51,574 nt of DNA, from assembly GCA_023091735.1 (NCBI GenBank), contig JALKBU010000286.1, forward strand, positions 1 to 51,574, in the 5' to 3' direction. Of this stretch, positions 41,001-49,551 are shown in pieces. Numbering within the stretch: position 1 is the stretch's first letter; every line of letters starts with the position of its first letter. The notes beneath the pieces were generated by a model. That model ran no database searches. It was not told where the DNA came from and worked only from the letters and a program-made list of their open reading frames with translations. Both the position numbers and the translations under genes were made by a program. The DNA comes from Trichomonas tenax. Lineage: Eukaryota; Parabasalia; Trichomonadida; Trichomonadidae.

Positions 41001-41756
41001 TCACTTAATACCAAAGAATGCTTTTTGCTTCGAATCAGATATTAAACTAATAAATCCTTGTGTGACTTGTAGAGGGCATCTCCAGTGAATAGACATTCTG
41101 GCGCCTTGATACGGATCAACTGCAGACCTCCATTTCTTGGAGAAAAATCCACTCTTTGAACATAAAGCTTTTGGATTAATTTCATAGTAAGTCTGCCTGA
41201 GGCAGGCATCTCTGAAGCTACCCCACTTAACATCGACTTCCTGGAACTTATAATCATTATCATGACCAGAAATCACATCAATTGTATCAGAAACAACATA
41301 TTTAAGGATTCCCTTTGGCAAAGCTTCAGCCATTTTCCTGATCTGATCCAAATTTTCGGGTCTGTAGAAAGTTCTGTCTCTTTTCGTGTAAATGTTGTTA
41401 CTTTTGTGCAACATTTTGTAAATGTTCATGTATTTCTCATTTCCATCAATCATTCGATAGAAAGCGGCCGGTGACATGTTTTGTTCGACGAATCCAAAAC
41501 ATGTTGACACAATTTCGAGGTCACCAGTCCTAAATGCTGCATTAATCATCGCCAGTTTGATCGGCTGACGTGCAAATTGGAATCTGTCGAATGGTAAATC
41601 GTTGATAAAAGCGTCCAATAATTTTTCGCCAATTTGATCTTCAGTGGAACCTCTTGGAATGGATTCAAATTTCTCTGCAACAGCCCGAATTTCGTTTTGG
41701 ACTTTCTCTAATTGACTTTTTAGCTCAGCAAGTTGTGCTTCTTTGCTTTTTGTCAT
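41001..41756 (-). CDS. Coiled-coil protein with possible Vps16 C-terminal-like (SPE-39/VIPAS39-like) domain
   Basis: 251 residues from a true ATG at 41756. Residues 1-35 form a coiled coil (KEAQLAELKSQLEKVQNEIR). The middle is helical, with INAAFRTGDLEIVSTCFGFV and MSPAAFYRMIDGN, NIYKMLHKS, a pattern close to the helical hairpins of the Vps16 C-terminal domain, where a GD-x-x-LV helix precedes a short F-rich helix. The remainder (EINPKALCSKSGFFSKKWRS and on) is basic and unrecognised. If right, the protein would act in endosomal or vacuolar trafficking with Vps33. The resemblance is from pattern only; an unknown trichomonad-specific protein is equally possible. An inverted repeat CTGACAATCT/AGATTGTCAG sits 26-65 bases upstream. 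Confidence 0.4.
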   Translation of the reverse strand: MTKSKEAQLAELKSQLEKVQNEIRAVAEKFESIPRGSTEDQIGEKLLDAFINDLPFDRFQFARQPIKLAMINAAFRTGDLEIVSTCFGFVEQNMSPAAFYRMIDGNEKYMNIYKMLHKSNNIYTKRDRTFYRPENLDQIRKMAEALPKGILKYVVSDTIDVISGHDNDYKFQEVDVKWGSFRDACLRQTYYEINPKALCSKSGFFSKKWRSAVDPYQGARMSIHWRCPLQVTQGFISLISDSKQKAFFGIK

Positions 41757-41781
41757 TATGGCAAATTTTTAAAATTCATTT

Positions 41782-41821
41782 CTGACAATCTGACATTGTA
41801 ATTTTTTGGTTAGATTGTCAG
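41782..41821. promoter_or_regulatory. Inverted repeat in the promoter of the 41756 gene
   Basis: CTGACAATCT at 41782-41791 and its exact complement AGATTGTCAG at 41812-41821, with a 20-base spacer. The arms contain the TGACA motif seen in other promoters here. It may be a paired binding site. Confidence 0.4.
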
Positions 41822-41829
41822 TCATAAGA

Positions 41830-42290
41830 TTTCATAGTTCGAAAAAGTTAGGAAAGCTAATTTTCCCTTAAAACCCATCAGCAATAGGAGTTTTAATCAT
41901 CGCATCAATATAATCAATTTACAGCAAGTTGAGAATCATCAACTTTTTCATTAATGCAATTTGTGGAAATTCTTTATTTTCAGCGAGAATAACAATTTGT
42001 TTTCCTAGACACACGTTCAAATATTACTTGCATGGATCATCTGGAGATATACTCAAAATATAGGAGCTTGATCTCTTTAGGAAAATGGAGTTTCATTCCT
42101 TTTTTGATATTCAAATTTTTAGTGGCACATCTAAAAGTGACAATATTTGGAAATGTGACAAATGTCATTTTGACAAAATTAGAAAAATTCAAAATATAGC
42201 ATTTTTATGAGATGCTAATATCAAATTCCATATTTTGAAGAAAAAATCGATAAATGAAATTGCTAAAACGTGACACCAAAAAATATTTAA
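41830..42290. promoter_or_regulatory. Divergent intergenic region before SPC25
   Basis: No gene. The 170 bases before the SPC25 start hold several TGACA motifs: CTAAAAGTGACAATA near 42132, GTGACAAATGTCATTTTGACA near 42155-42175, and GTGACACCAAAA near 42269-42280. The last is identical to the motif upstream of LZIC over TGACACCAAAA. Confidence 0.4.
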
Positions 42291-42293
42291 TAA

Positions 42294-42833
42294 ATGCCTG
42301 TTCGCTATAACTTGTCATCCGCCGGCAACCTTCGTCGTAAAATGAACGAAGTTTTAGTCAATCAGTTTGCACAACAGAAATATTACCAAATGCAGTTTCT
42401 AAGAATAGTTATTGGGATTTCTAAAATCTTCCACGCTATTGCATTGATGTACATGTATGCACAGCCAATCCCATGGATCGAGAAGTACAACATCAACTTA
42501 GTTTTATGCTTTACAGCAACACTCACTTATGCAGTTCAATATGGAATTTCTCTCGTTTGGTGGAGAAATTACTACGCCACATTCTATCGCGAATCAACAC
42601 CAAATCAAAACCTCGTAGTCTGCATTCACACACCTTGGTATACAGGCAAATACTGCGTTAAAATCTATGTAACACCAGACACAACATATTTCAAGAGACT
42701 TGGAAAGCCAGTTGTCGAAGAAACACTCGAATTCGCCGACTATTTCACAGAAAATGGCTATTTCCTTGAACCAAAGTTCAAGAATACAGTTGATAGATTA
42801 CTCAACGCGGCTCTCTATCCAAAGAACAAATAA
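42294..42833 (+). CDS. SPCS2: Signal peptidase complex subunit 2 (SPC25/SPCS2)
   Basis: 179 residues. Two adjacent membrane segments (about residues 33-55 and 66-85) come after an N-terminal region with LVNQF. A short cytosolic domain follows, with a beta strand and helix pattern matching SPCS2: YCVKIYVTPDTTYF, EETLEFADYFTENGYFLEPK, FKNTVDRLLNAAL. SPC25 is a non-catalytic subunit of the endoplasmic-reticulum signal peptidase that contacts the translocon and helps signal-peptide cleavage. Length and topology are normal for the family. The stop lies in AATAAAG, the usual TAAA. No TCA initiator is close to the start. Confidence 0.75.
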   Translation: MPVRYNLSSAGNLRRKMNEVLVNQFAQQKYYQMQFLRIVIGISKIFHAIALMYMYAQPIPWIEKYNINLVLCFTATLTYAVQYGISLVWWRNYYATFYRESTPNQNLVVCIHTPWYTGKYCVKIYVTPDTTYFKRLGKPVVEETLEFADYFTENGYFLEPKFKNTVDRLLNAALYPKNK

Positions 42834-42839
42834 AGTGAT

Positions 42840-43350
42840 CAATAGCCAAACTTTTTATTACTAAACAGATAATATATTTCGTAAATCTACAAAAATATTT
42901 TTCCTTTTTTCTAAATATACTCTTTCATCGAACAAAAACTCTTCCATTCTTCATTTTTCTGACAAGCAAATAAAGTATAATGATCCTTAATAAGCATAAT
43001 TGAAATTATTTTATGAAAAAATAATCAAGCCTTTATAACAACAAAAGCTTTGAGAAATGCAATACACAGGATATGCTTCATCAATTATTATCGAGTAGGA
43101 ATAGTATATCAGAAATATTATAAATTTTGAAAATATTATAATATTTCTCTTAGTTATCATAAACATAGATCCACTATATGAATTCATTAGGGTATGTCGT
43201 ACTTATCTTGCAATACTAAGAATATTTGATGATAATCAAGAAATTATCATATTTCTCTTAGATATCATTAGAGTAGATCCACTATATGAAAAATAAAATT
43301 TTGTAATTGCTAAAGATGAATATAAACTATTTTTGGTGATGTTTCAAGTA
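42840..43350. promoter_or_regulatory. Intergenic region before COG3 with a 41-bp direct repeat
   Basis: TATTTCTCTTAG, TATCAT, AGATCCACTATATGAA occurs at about 43142-43183 and again at about 43250-43290, 108 bases apart, in the same orientation. The second copy ends 66 bases before the COG3 start. No gene in the interval. Confidence 0.55.
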
Positions 43351-43355
43351 GAATA

Positions 43356-45278
43356 ATGAATGAAAAATCAAAAGTGACAATAATGATTCCTGATATTCCT
43401 TTAGAGTGGCGTGTCGCAGTCGACGAAGTGCCGATGTACGAGAGGTCCTTTCCCGATGACATTCCTGACGAGTCTCCCAAAGAAAATTCGTATCAAGAGT
43501 TATTAGAAAATGATAATTCTCTTCAAAATGTTCCAATTAAGTTAGATAAGACAGAAAAACTTCTAGAAACAGCAAATTATCTCAAACAGCAAATAATCGA
43601 ATGCAAATCTCAACTACAACTCGCTGAAGAAAAAAGAATGGTTATTGCAGCCTGTGCGGAGTTAATTCATGGAGAATGCGATTCACAACTCGCTGCAGAA
43701 CAACAACTCGATATTTTTGTGCGCTCTATCGACTCAATTTTACATTATTTCGATGATCTTGAAAAAATAACAATCGATTTCAAATCTCCAATTTTCTCGG
43801 TTTTGAGTCCAGATTTCTCATCAAATCTCAAAATCATTGAGGATGGACTCCGATTTTTCGAAGTTAACCCTCGATTCAAAGATTCAAGAAATTACTACGT
43901 TCGATATCAATCTATGCAGACCAAAATTACAGATCTAATCAAGGATTACATGAATTCGACATTTAATCGCATTTCTATGCTTATTATGTTAAACAAAAAA
44001 TACGATGAACAATATAAGAATGATATATACGTTAAATTCATATCTGATCCAGGAAGAATCCTAAGGCTTTATAAAATGTGTGAAAAAACGCCACTTTTCA
44101 CAGATATATTAAATATCTACCGAGATACACGTATTAAGCTTTTAACACCGATACTTTCTATACCAATATGCGATATTACAGATATTCGTCCGCGTGCTTC
44201 CACTATATTATCATTTTGCTTTAAAGAATACGATTTATGCCAAAATTTCTTCAAATTCGATGATCATCCAGCTTACAGCCGCTGCTTCGCTAGCCTCGTT
44301 AGTAGCATTGGTCTTTTATTCTACCAATCATGCGTTTCAACGCTTCTTAAAACAAACGACGTTAAACAGCTTTGCAACGCTTGTATTGTATTGAGAGGTG
44401 ATGTTCTTCAAGAGGAGATTGGCCGAGTTCCAATCGCTGCTGAAAAACTTCGAAAGCACTTCTCAACATTGCTTTCGGATGCTCAAGAAAGACTTTTGTT
44501 CAGGATCGAACTTTCCACTCAAGAAATCACCAACGACGCTCAGGAAGCATCAATGCGTACAATAGATGCATTGTCAATGCTATACTATGCTCTGCCGCCT
44601 GAAACATTCGGTGAAGTTGCATGCCAGTTATTAACAAGCTGCCTCCATACGATTGCTGCAGAAGCCAAGAAATACAAAGATGATCCAATCGAATCTGATT
44701 CATATTTACTTGGATATTTACTCATTCTCAGAGATCAGCTTGGCCACTTTGATACACAGATTGTCGGAACTACACAAACAATCGATTTCGAGCCAGTTAC
44801 AGAGTATTTATCTCGTTTGCTAAGATTTGATGCAACTGCTTATCAACTTAAAGGTGAGCGCGGCCTTTTGTACAGTGTTGCTAACATGACGAGGGTTGTA
44901 TCATCAACAGTTGATGCACGTAAGAACCTTGAGAGTCAGACATCGCTTACATTTAAGTCTCTAACATCAAATGCAACACAGATGCTCGTTCAGCCACTCG
45001 TAAACTTAATCGCTAGACAAGGAAAGGAAAAGAACCAAATTCTTTCTGCAGTTGAAGGTGTTAAGACTATAGTTGGTGATCACTTCAAGATGGGAATATC
45101 AGCGAAAATTACATTGCACATCAAGAACAAAGATCACTTAAATGCTGTATTGGAAGTAATGAAGACAGAATTATTGAAAGTTTTGAATGAGTTTATTCGT
45201 TCAGTTGGCGACGTTGATGATGAAACTAAATCACATCTTGACTCACTTCTTGTAACGTTTAACGAGCTTTCTTTCTAG
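43356..45278 (+). CDS. COG3: Conserved oligomeric Golgi complex subunit 3 (COG3/Sec34)
   Basis: 640 residues. After an acidic N-terminus, a coiled coil (LLETANYLKQQIIECKSQLQ) leads into the Sec34 signature: an acidic EQQLDIF segment, SILHYFDDLEKITIDFKSPI, SVLSPDF, then DGLRFFEVNPRFKDSRNYYV and RYQSMQTKITDLIKDYM, matching COG3 closely. The rest is helical as in CATCHR tethers. COG3 is a core lobe A subunit of the COG complex that tethers retrograde vesicles at the Golgi. It is shorter than the human protein (about 830). The start ATG follows TTTCAAGTAGAATA. Confidence 0.85.
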   Translation: MNEKSKVTIMIPDIPLEWRVAVDEVPMYERSFPDDIPDESPKENSYQELLENDNSLQNVPIKLDKTEKLLETANYLKQQIIECKSQLQLAEEKRMVIAACAELIHGECDSQLAAEQQLDIFVRSIDSILHYFDDLEKITIDFKSPIFSVLSPDFSSNLKIIEDGLRFFEVNPRFKDSRNYYVRYQSMQTKITDLIKDYMNSTFNRISMLIMLNKKYDEQYKNDIYVKFISDPGRILRLYKMCEKTPLFTDILNIYRDTRIKLLTPILSIPICDITDIRPRASTILSFCFKEYDLCQNFFKFDDHPAYSRCFASLVSSIGLLFYQSCVSTLLKTNDVKQLCNACIVLRGDVLQEEIGRVPIAAEKLRKHFSTLLSDAQERLLFRIELSTQEITNDAQEASMRTIDALSMLYYALPPETFGEVACQLLTSCLHTIAAEAKKYKDDPIESDSYLLGYLLILRDQLGHFDTQIVGTTQTIDFEPVTEYLSRLLRFDATAYQLKGERGLLYSVANMTRVVSSTVDARKNLESQTSLTFKSLTSNATQMLVQPLVNLIARQGKEKNQILSAVEGVKTIVGDHFKMGISAKITLHIKNKDHLNAVLEVMKTELLKVLNEFIRSVGDVDDETKSHLDSLLVTFNELSF

Positions 45279-45299
45279 AGCGTGTTTTTTTATTTTTTT

Positions 45300-45670
45300 G
45301 TTAATTATTAAAATATTAAATATTATAGTTTTCAAGCCAAATGCTTTACTCTATAGAGAATATGTTGTATTTCCGTTATCAGATAAAATTATGAAATCGA
45401 AATTAATATTATTTCGAAATATGATGAATTCTGTTATGTTCGCACATGAATTATGTCAGGCATACTATAACTTTGCTTTTTAGAAAACAAATATAGGTTG
45501 ATATTGCGAATTCACCGAGATCAAGTGTGATTTGACTCAAACTTCTGATAATTTAATATATCATTGTATGGATCACATGAGCATGTGGGTGCTTAGAGGT
45601 AATATTACCTAAAAAGAGATTATTTATGTTAAATATAAATAATTTGAATTTATGAACTGCTGCTGCTAGA
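45300..45670. other. Convergent intergenic stretch
   Basis: AT-rich, without a supported gene. The 61-codon frame at 45298-45483 starts right after COG3, begins with TTG and has no family features, so it is not accepted. Confidence 0.4.
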
Positions 45671-45689
45671 GCAGTCACATTTCTTCTAG

Positions 45690-46600
45690 CCTTTGCAAGT
45701 GAAAAGCCAAATTAAAAGACAAATAAATGCAACAACGACGATGCAGCCAATAACAATACCAGATATGACTCCACCACTCACTTCTTATTAACAGAAGCAG
45801 TAACCTTTTTGTTTGAAGACGCTTGTTGTTCATTGTAAATTCCCGGATTGATGTAATAAGTCTTTCCTTCCTTGAACAAGAGTTTGAACTCAGATGAGGA
45901 GGCTCTGTCATTGTATGTTTCGATGTGAACTTTGCAATTCGCGTTTAAATAATCTTTATAATAGTAATTGTATGTAGCTGCATTGAAAACAAGCCTCTCA
46001 ACGTTTGCATATTGCATACCATTTTTGGTTATGTTTTCTGATGTAAACTCATCACTATCCAAAACTTTATAGATTGTGATATATTCTGGACTAATGACGT
46101 ATATTTCTTTGTTGAGTATTTGCTTGTCAAGTCTCAACTTCTTGAAATCCACTACCATGGAATAAATCAAATTCAAATCCTCAGCGTAGTCCAAATCAGT
46201 TGTGACAATTTGTTGTTCAACGTGATGTATATTGATTTCACCAGAATCATCTTCCTCGATATGAGCATCAATTTGCCTAGAAATGCCGAGAATTTGCAGC
46301 TCACAATCGGGCAGTTGTAGATGGTTTCTAATTGAGAAACATAGCCGTATTCTGTCTTATCACTGTATTCTTTTAATGTTTCAATCGCTCTTTCTCCAAC
46401 AAAAAAAGGATTCTCAACGACTTTTGATGTACCATCGTAATTGTCTATGACATCAGCGACGTACTTGGAAACATTGGCGGTAACAATGTGATTGCCGTAA
46501 ACTCTTCATTTCTTTCCTTCAGGAATTGTGATATTATATAATATCACGAATTTGTCCTTGCGCAAGTCTGTGGAGTTTATTATATCGATAACTACGGTAA
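45690..46600 (-). pseudogene. Broken single-pass membrane protein gene
   Basis: Reading the minus strand from about 46600: NSTDLRKDKFVILYNITIP, a TGA where Trp is likely (GKK-stop-RVYGNHIVTANVSKYV), then ERAIETLKEYSDKTEYGYVS and QLETIYNCPIVSCKF. A frameshift near 46270 leads to IDAHIEEDDSGEINIHH, DLDYAEDLNLIYSMVVDFKK and on to SVNKK. After a one-base shift near 45778 a membrane helix (VSGGVISGIVIGCIVVVAFI) and a short tail end the protein. N-glycosylation sequons and the C-terminal helix indicate a type I surface protein. The family is not recognised; it is not obviously the same as the gene at 49552. Confidence 0.6.
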
Positions 46601-46680
46601 CCCAATGAATGACAGATACAAACCAGGTGAACCCATTGCAGGATACGATGAGTTCGCTATTATGAAAAAGTGTAAAATTC
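46566..46680 (+). pseudogene. Short plus-strand coding-like fragment
   Basis: In one plus-strand frame: VCGVYYIDNYGNPMNDRYKP, then GEPIAGYDEFAIMKKC. This has natural amino-acid composition, whereas the antisense reading is Trp/Phe-rich. It abuts or overlaps the minus-strand pseudogene, suggesting a rearrangement junction near 46565. No family recognised. Confidence 0.3.
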
Positions 46681-46699
46681 GATTTACGACTAAAAGTTT

Positions 46700-47100
46700 A
46701 TATTTAGTTATTTCAAATTGATTTTTTTCTATTTGAGTTTCCGGGAAAAGTGAAGTGATTGTCACTTTTCGAGTAAAACATGATTCTTATTAATTTATCG
46801 TGTGAAAACAAATGGAATTCGATGTTTCAAAATATTTCATATTGTTTTCATATGATGAATATTTTATATGTCATACTGGCATAATTCATATTTCGTAAAA
46901 TTTACGTGACAGATTTTTACTTTTTTCGAATTTTGATCATTGTTGATTTTTTTTTTTTTTAAAAAAACATCGGTGCTAAGACATAATATCTATTAGCTAA
47001 AAGTGAAATTGCTATGGTATTTAGTGATATCTTGAAATATTGTAAAATCATCATAATTTTTTTTAATAATGAAGCAAATACAATAGAAAATAAAGTTTAG
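46700..47100. other. Intergenic stretch with a small AAAAGTGA hairpin
   Basis: AAAAGTGA (46746-46753) and TCACTTTT (46762-46769) form an inverted pair around an 8-base spacer. The remainder is AT-rich without a gene. Confidence 0.5.
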
Positions 47101-47116
47101 CATTATTATAATAAAG

Positions 47117-49150
47117 TTAACAGAAAGACTCAGTGATAGGACGGATGTTCAAGACAACCTGTTGTGGTGAAACGATGTTTTGGAGCCACGGTGGGATTGG
47201 ACCCTTGATTGTCGACTTGCAGAGCTGATCGAACTTAGCCCAGTACAAAACAAGACGCTTGGCAAGCTGCATTAAAATTTCACGAGCACTATTGAAATCA
47301 CCGAATTTGTGGAACTGAAGTTCAGCAATCTTCTTTATCTTGTCGACGTGATTGTCCTTGAAGTCGAGAGCAATCTCCTTAAGCTCTTTCTCGATGACGT
47401 TGATCTTGACTGGTTCTGGTGAGTCAAGCTTGTGGAATGCCTTGCGAACAATCTCGAACAAATCCTTGAAGTTGAGGCTGAGCTGAAGATCTACGAAGTG
47501 TTCAACACAATCAACATATTTCTGTTCGAACAACTCGAGGAGTGGACAGCCTTCGATTGTCTTCAGTGTTGCAATGATTGCACAATAGTTGTTAATAAGG
47601 AAGATGACATTAAGTTCGACTGTCTTGAACTCTTTAGATGTGCGCTCAAGAAGATCAATAACAGAGGCAGAAACGCCGTGCATGTCTGGAACCATAATCT
47701 CAGCGATTTCATCATCAAGAAGTAGAGAAAGGGAGCGCGCGAAGTCTGAGAATCTTTTTGTCATAGCATTAGCGTGATGCGCTGTCTGCTCATTCTCCAT
47801 GAAGATGATTGGATCAGCTTGTTCGAGCGCTGTGATGTTGTTATTGCAGATGATGTGAAAACGATCTGTGAGCTTCTTAGCGATTGCCTGAAGGTGCGGA
47901 TTGATCTTGAAGCATCTGCGACGTGACATCTCATCCTTCTCTGCTGTAACGATCCTCAAAAGGAGAATAATGCAGATTGGATCTGTGATTCTTGGAAGCA
48001 ATTCATCGAAGAAAGACTCAAGATAACGTGTTGTTGCTGCGAAAATGTTTGCTGTGATGCTATCATCGTCGAAGAAATATGAGGCGAAAGCGTGCTCTGC
48101 TGTGACTGTGTCGATCAATTTCTGATAGACACTTCTCAACAGTGACTCTATTGGGAACGAACCTTCTTCGAAAACTTGTGGTGGAGCTAAAATGTCATTA
48201 AGTAACTTTTGGCGCTCGCCGAGAGAGAAGAAAAGTGTTGATTCACCGAGAGTGACTTTCTTCTTGAAGAATGATCTCTGTGTTGTTGGAACAATCGTTT
48301 CGGGAGACATTGAAATTTGTGCCATTTTACGCATTGAGCTCTTGCATGTGTATTTGTAGACCTCGAGATATATTTTTGACAAAGCATCGATGTAATATCC
48401 TTCGACCGAATCTGCAACGCTTGGTTCGTTTTCTTTGATAAATTTGATTAAAGGTTGGCATCTTAACAGCGAGTTCTGTATCGCGAGTTGGTCATCGGGA
48501 AAGTTCTCACGAATAGAATTGATTTCCTGACTCATCCATTTTCGAATTTTTTCGGCTGCACGTCCACGAAGCTGTTCAAACTTAGCTCTCGTTTCTACTG
48601 CAGCTGGTGTCGTTTTGATATCTGGTCTTTGTGTGAATTTAAGCTTATTTCCAAGTTCTACAACAATCTTGACATATCCGGCTCCAACTTCGGAATTTGT
48701 TACTGCATCTGTAAAATCTTTTGTAATTGCGACTTCGTGTGTGTATTCACCGAGGAATTGATCTAAACTCTTTCTGTTTTCAAGTTTCATCGAGATTTCT
48801 TGTGATTTTGTCTGCAAAGTGCTGATCTCTGTCGAAAGCTGTCCGAGTGATCCCTTGAAGGTGACTAACAAGTCTTCCATCGCTTCAAGAGTTTTATCAC
48901 ACGCTAAAATCTCTTCGTGGAGAGCGTCAACGCGCGGAATTTGCTTCAAGTAATCCTCTATCGAAGCAGCTTCAACGTCATCCAATTCTTTTTTGATTTG
49001 CGCAGAATAATTTTGTAAATCAACGCCAACTTCCAACACAGCGCGGACAGATGGCTCCGAAGCGAATCGTTGGATGTCCTGCTCCATCTCTTCGAAGTCA
49101 ACATCCTTAGTTGTAATGTCTAATTCGCCCAAATCTAAGCCGTCATCCAT
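47117..49150 (-). CDS. VPS52: Vacuolar protein sorting-associated protein 52 (GARP/EARP subunit)
   Basis: 677 residues from the ATG at 49150 (MDDGLDLGEL); the longer reading starts at TTG. TCAAAAAAAT lies directly before the ATG. The N-terminal half has the Vps52 signature: VGVDLQNYSAQIKKELDDVE, AASIEDYLKQIPRVDALHEE, ILACDKTLEAMEDLLVTFKG, LSTEISTLQTKSQEISMKLE, NRKSLDQFLGEY. The C-terminal half is helical with the conserved KFGDFNSAREILMQLAKRLV. Vps52 belongs to the GARP and EARP tethering complexes (with Vps51, 53, 54 or 50), which capture endosome-derived vesicles at the trans-Golgi or recycling endosomes. The size is close to human (723). The gene is less AT-rich than its surroundings. Confidence 0.92.
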   Translation of the reverse strand: MDDGLDLGELDITTKDVDFEEMEQDIQRFASEPSVRAVLEVGVDLQNYSAQIKKELDDVEAASIEDYLKQIPRVDALHEEILACDKTLEAMEDLLVTFKGSLGQLSTEISTLQTKSQEISMKLENRKSLDQFLGEYTHEVAITKDFTDAVTNSEVGAGYVKIVVELGNKLKFTQRPDIKTTPAAVETRAKFEQLRGRAAEKIRKWMSQEINSIRENFPDDQLAIQNSLLRCQPLIKFIKENEPSVADSVEGYYIDALSKIYLEVYKYTCKSSMRKMAQISMSPETIVPTTQRSFFKKKVTLGESTLFFSLGERQKLLNDILAPPQVFEEGSFPIESLLRSVYQKLIDTVTAEHAFASYFFDDDSITANIFAATTRYLESFFDELLPRITDPICIILLLRIVTAEKDEMSRRRCFKINPHLQAIAKKLTDRFHIICNNNITALEQADPIIFMENEQTAHHANAMTKRFSDFARSLSLLLDDEIAEIMVPDMHGVSASVIDLLERTSKEFKTVELNVIFLINNYCAIIATLKTIEGCPLLELFEQKYVDCVEHFVDLQLSLNFKDLFEIVRKAFHKLDSPEPVKINVIEKELKEIALDFKDNHVDKIKKIAELQFHKFGDFNSAREILMQLAKRLVLYWAKFDQLCKSTIKGPIPPWLQNIVSPQQVVLNIRPITESFC

Positions 49151-49159
49151 ATTTTTTTG

Positions 49160-49545
49160 ATCTATCGTCAACTATTTTTATTTTTGCAATTTTTATTTTA
49201 TAATATATCTTTATGCATTGTTTTGCATATAAATTTCTGGTTTATGAGTCTCAAGCATCATTAATTTCATGAAATATTTTTGTTTTTTTTTTCAATAAAA
49301 ATATCACAATTATCAAACATATATATAATATCATATTTTTGTCGAATAAATTTCATAAATCGAAATCAATATTTTATTTTGACAAAATATTTTGCGTCAA
49401 TAGATGTTATTAACATCACATAAAGAATATATTGGAGCTGTATATCTTCAGCGATTGTTAATTTTTGGGGTTTTATTTTGAATGAAATTATGAAAATATA
49501 ATTGGATCATTTTTACCCAAAAATTAATATACTGGGTAATAACCA
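49160..49545. other. Intergenic stretch, nothing recognised
   Basis: About 390 bases of A/T-rich sequence between the Vps52 promoter and the 3-prime end of the next gene. No gene or repeat seen. Confidence 0.5.
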
Positions 49546-49551
49546 AGAACC

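Noticed and set aside
45298..45483. 61-codon frame just after COG3
   Set aside because: Starts with TTG, has no recognisable domain, and has AT-rich background composition.
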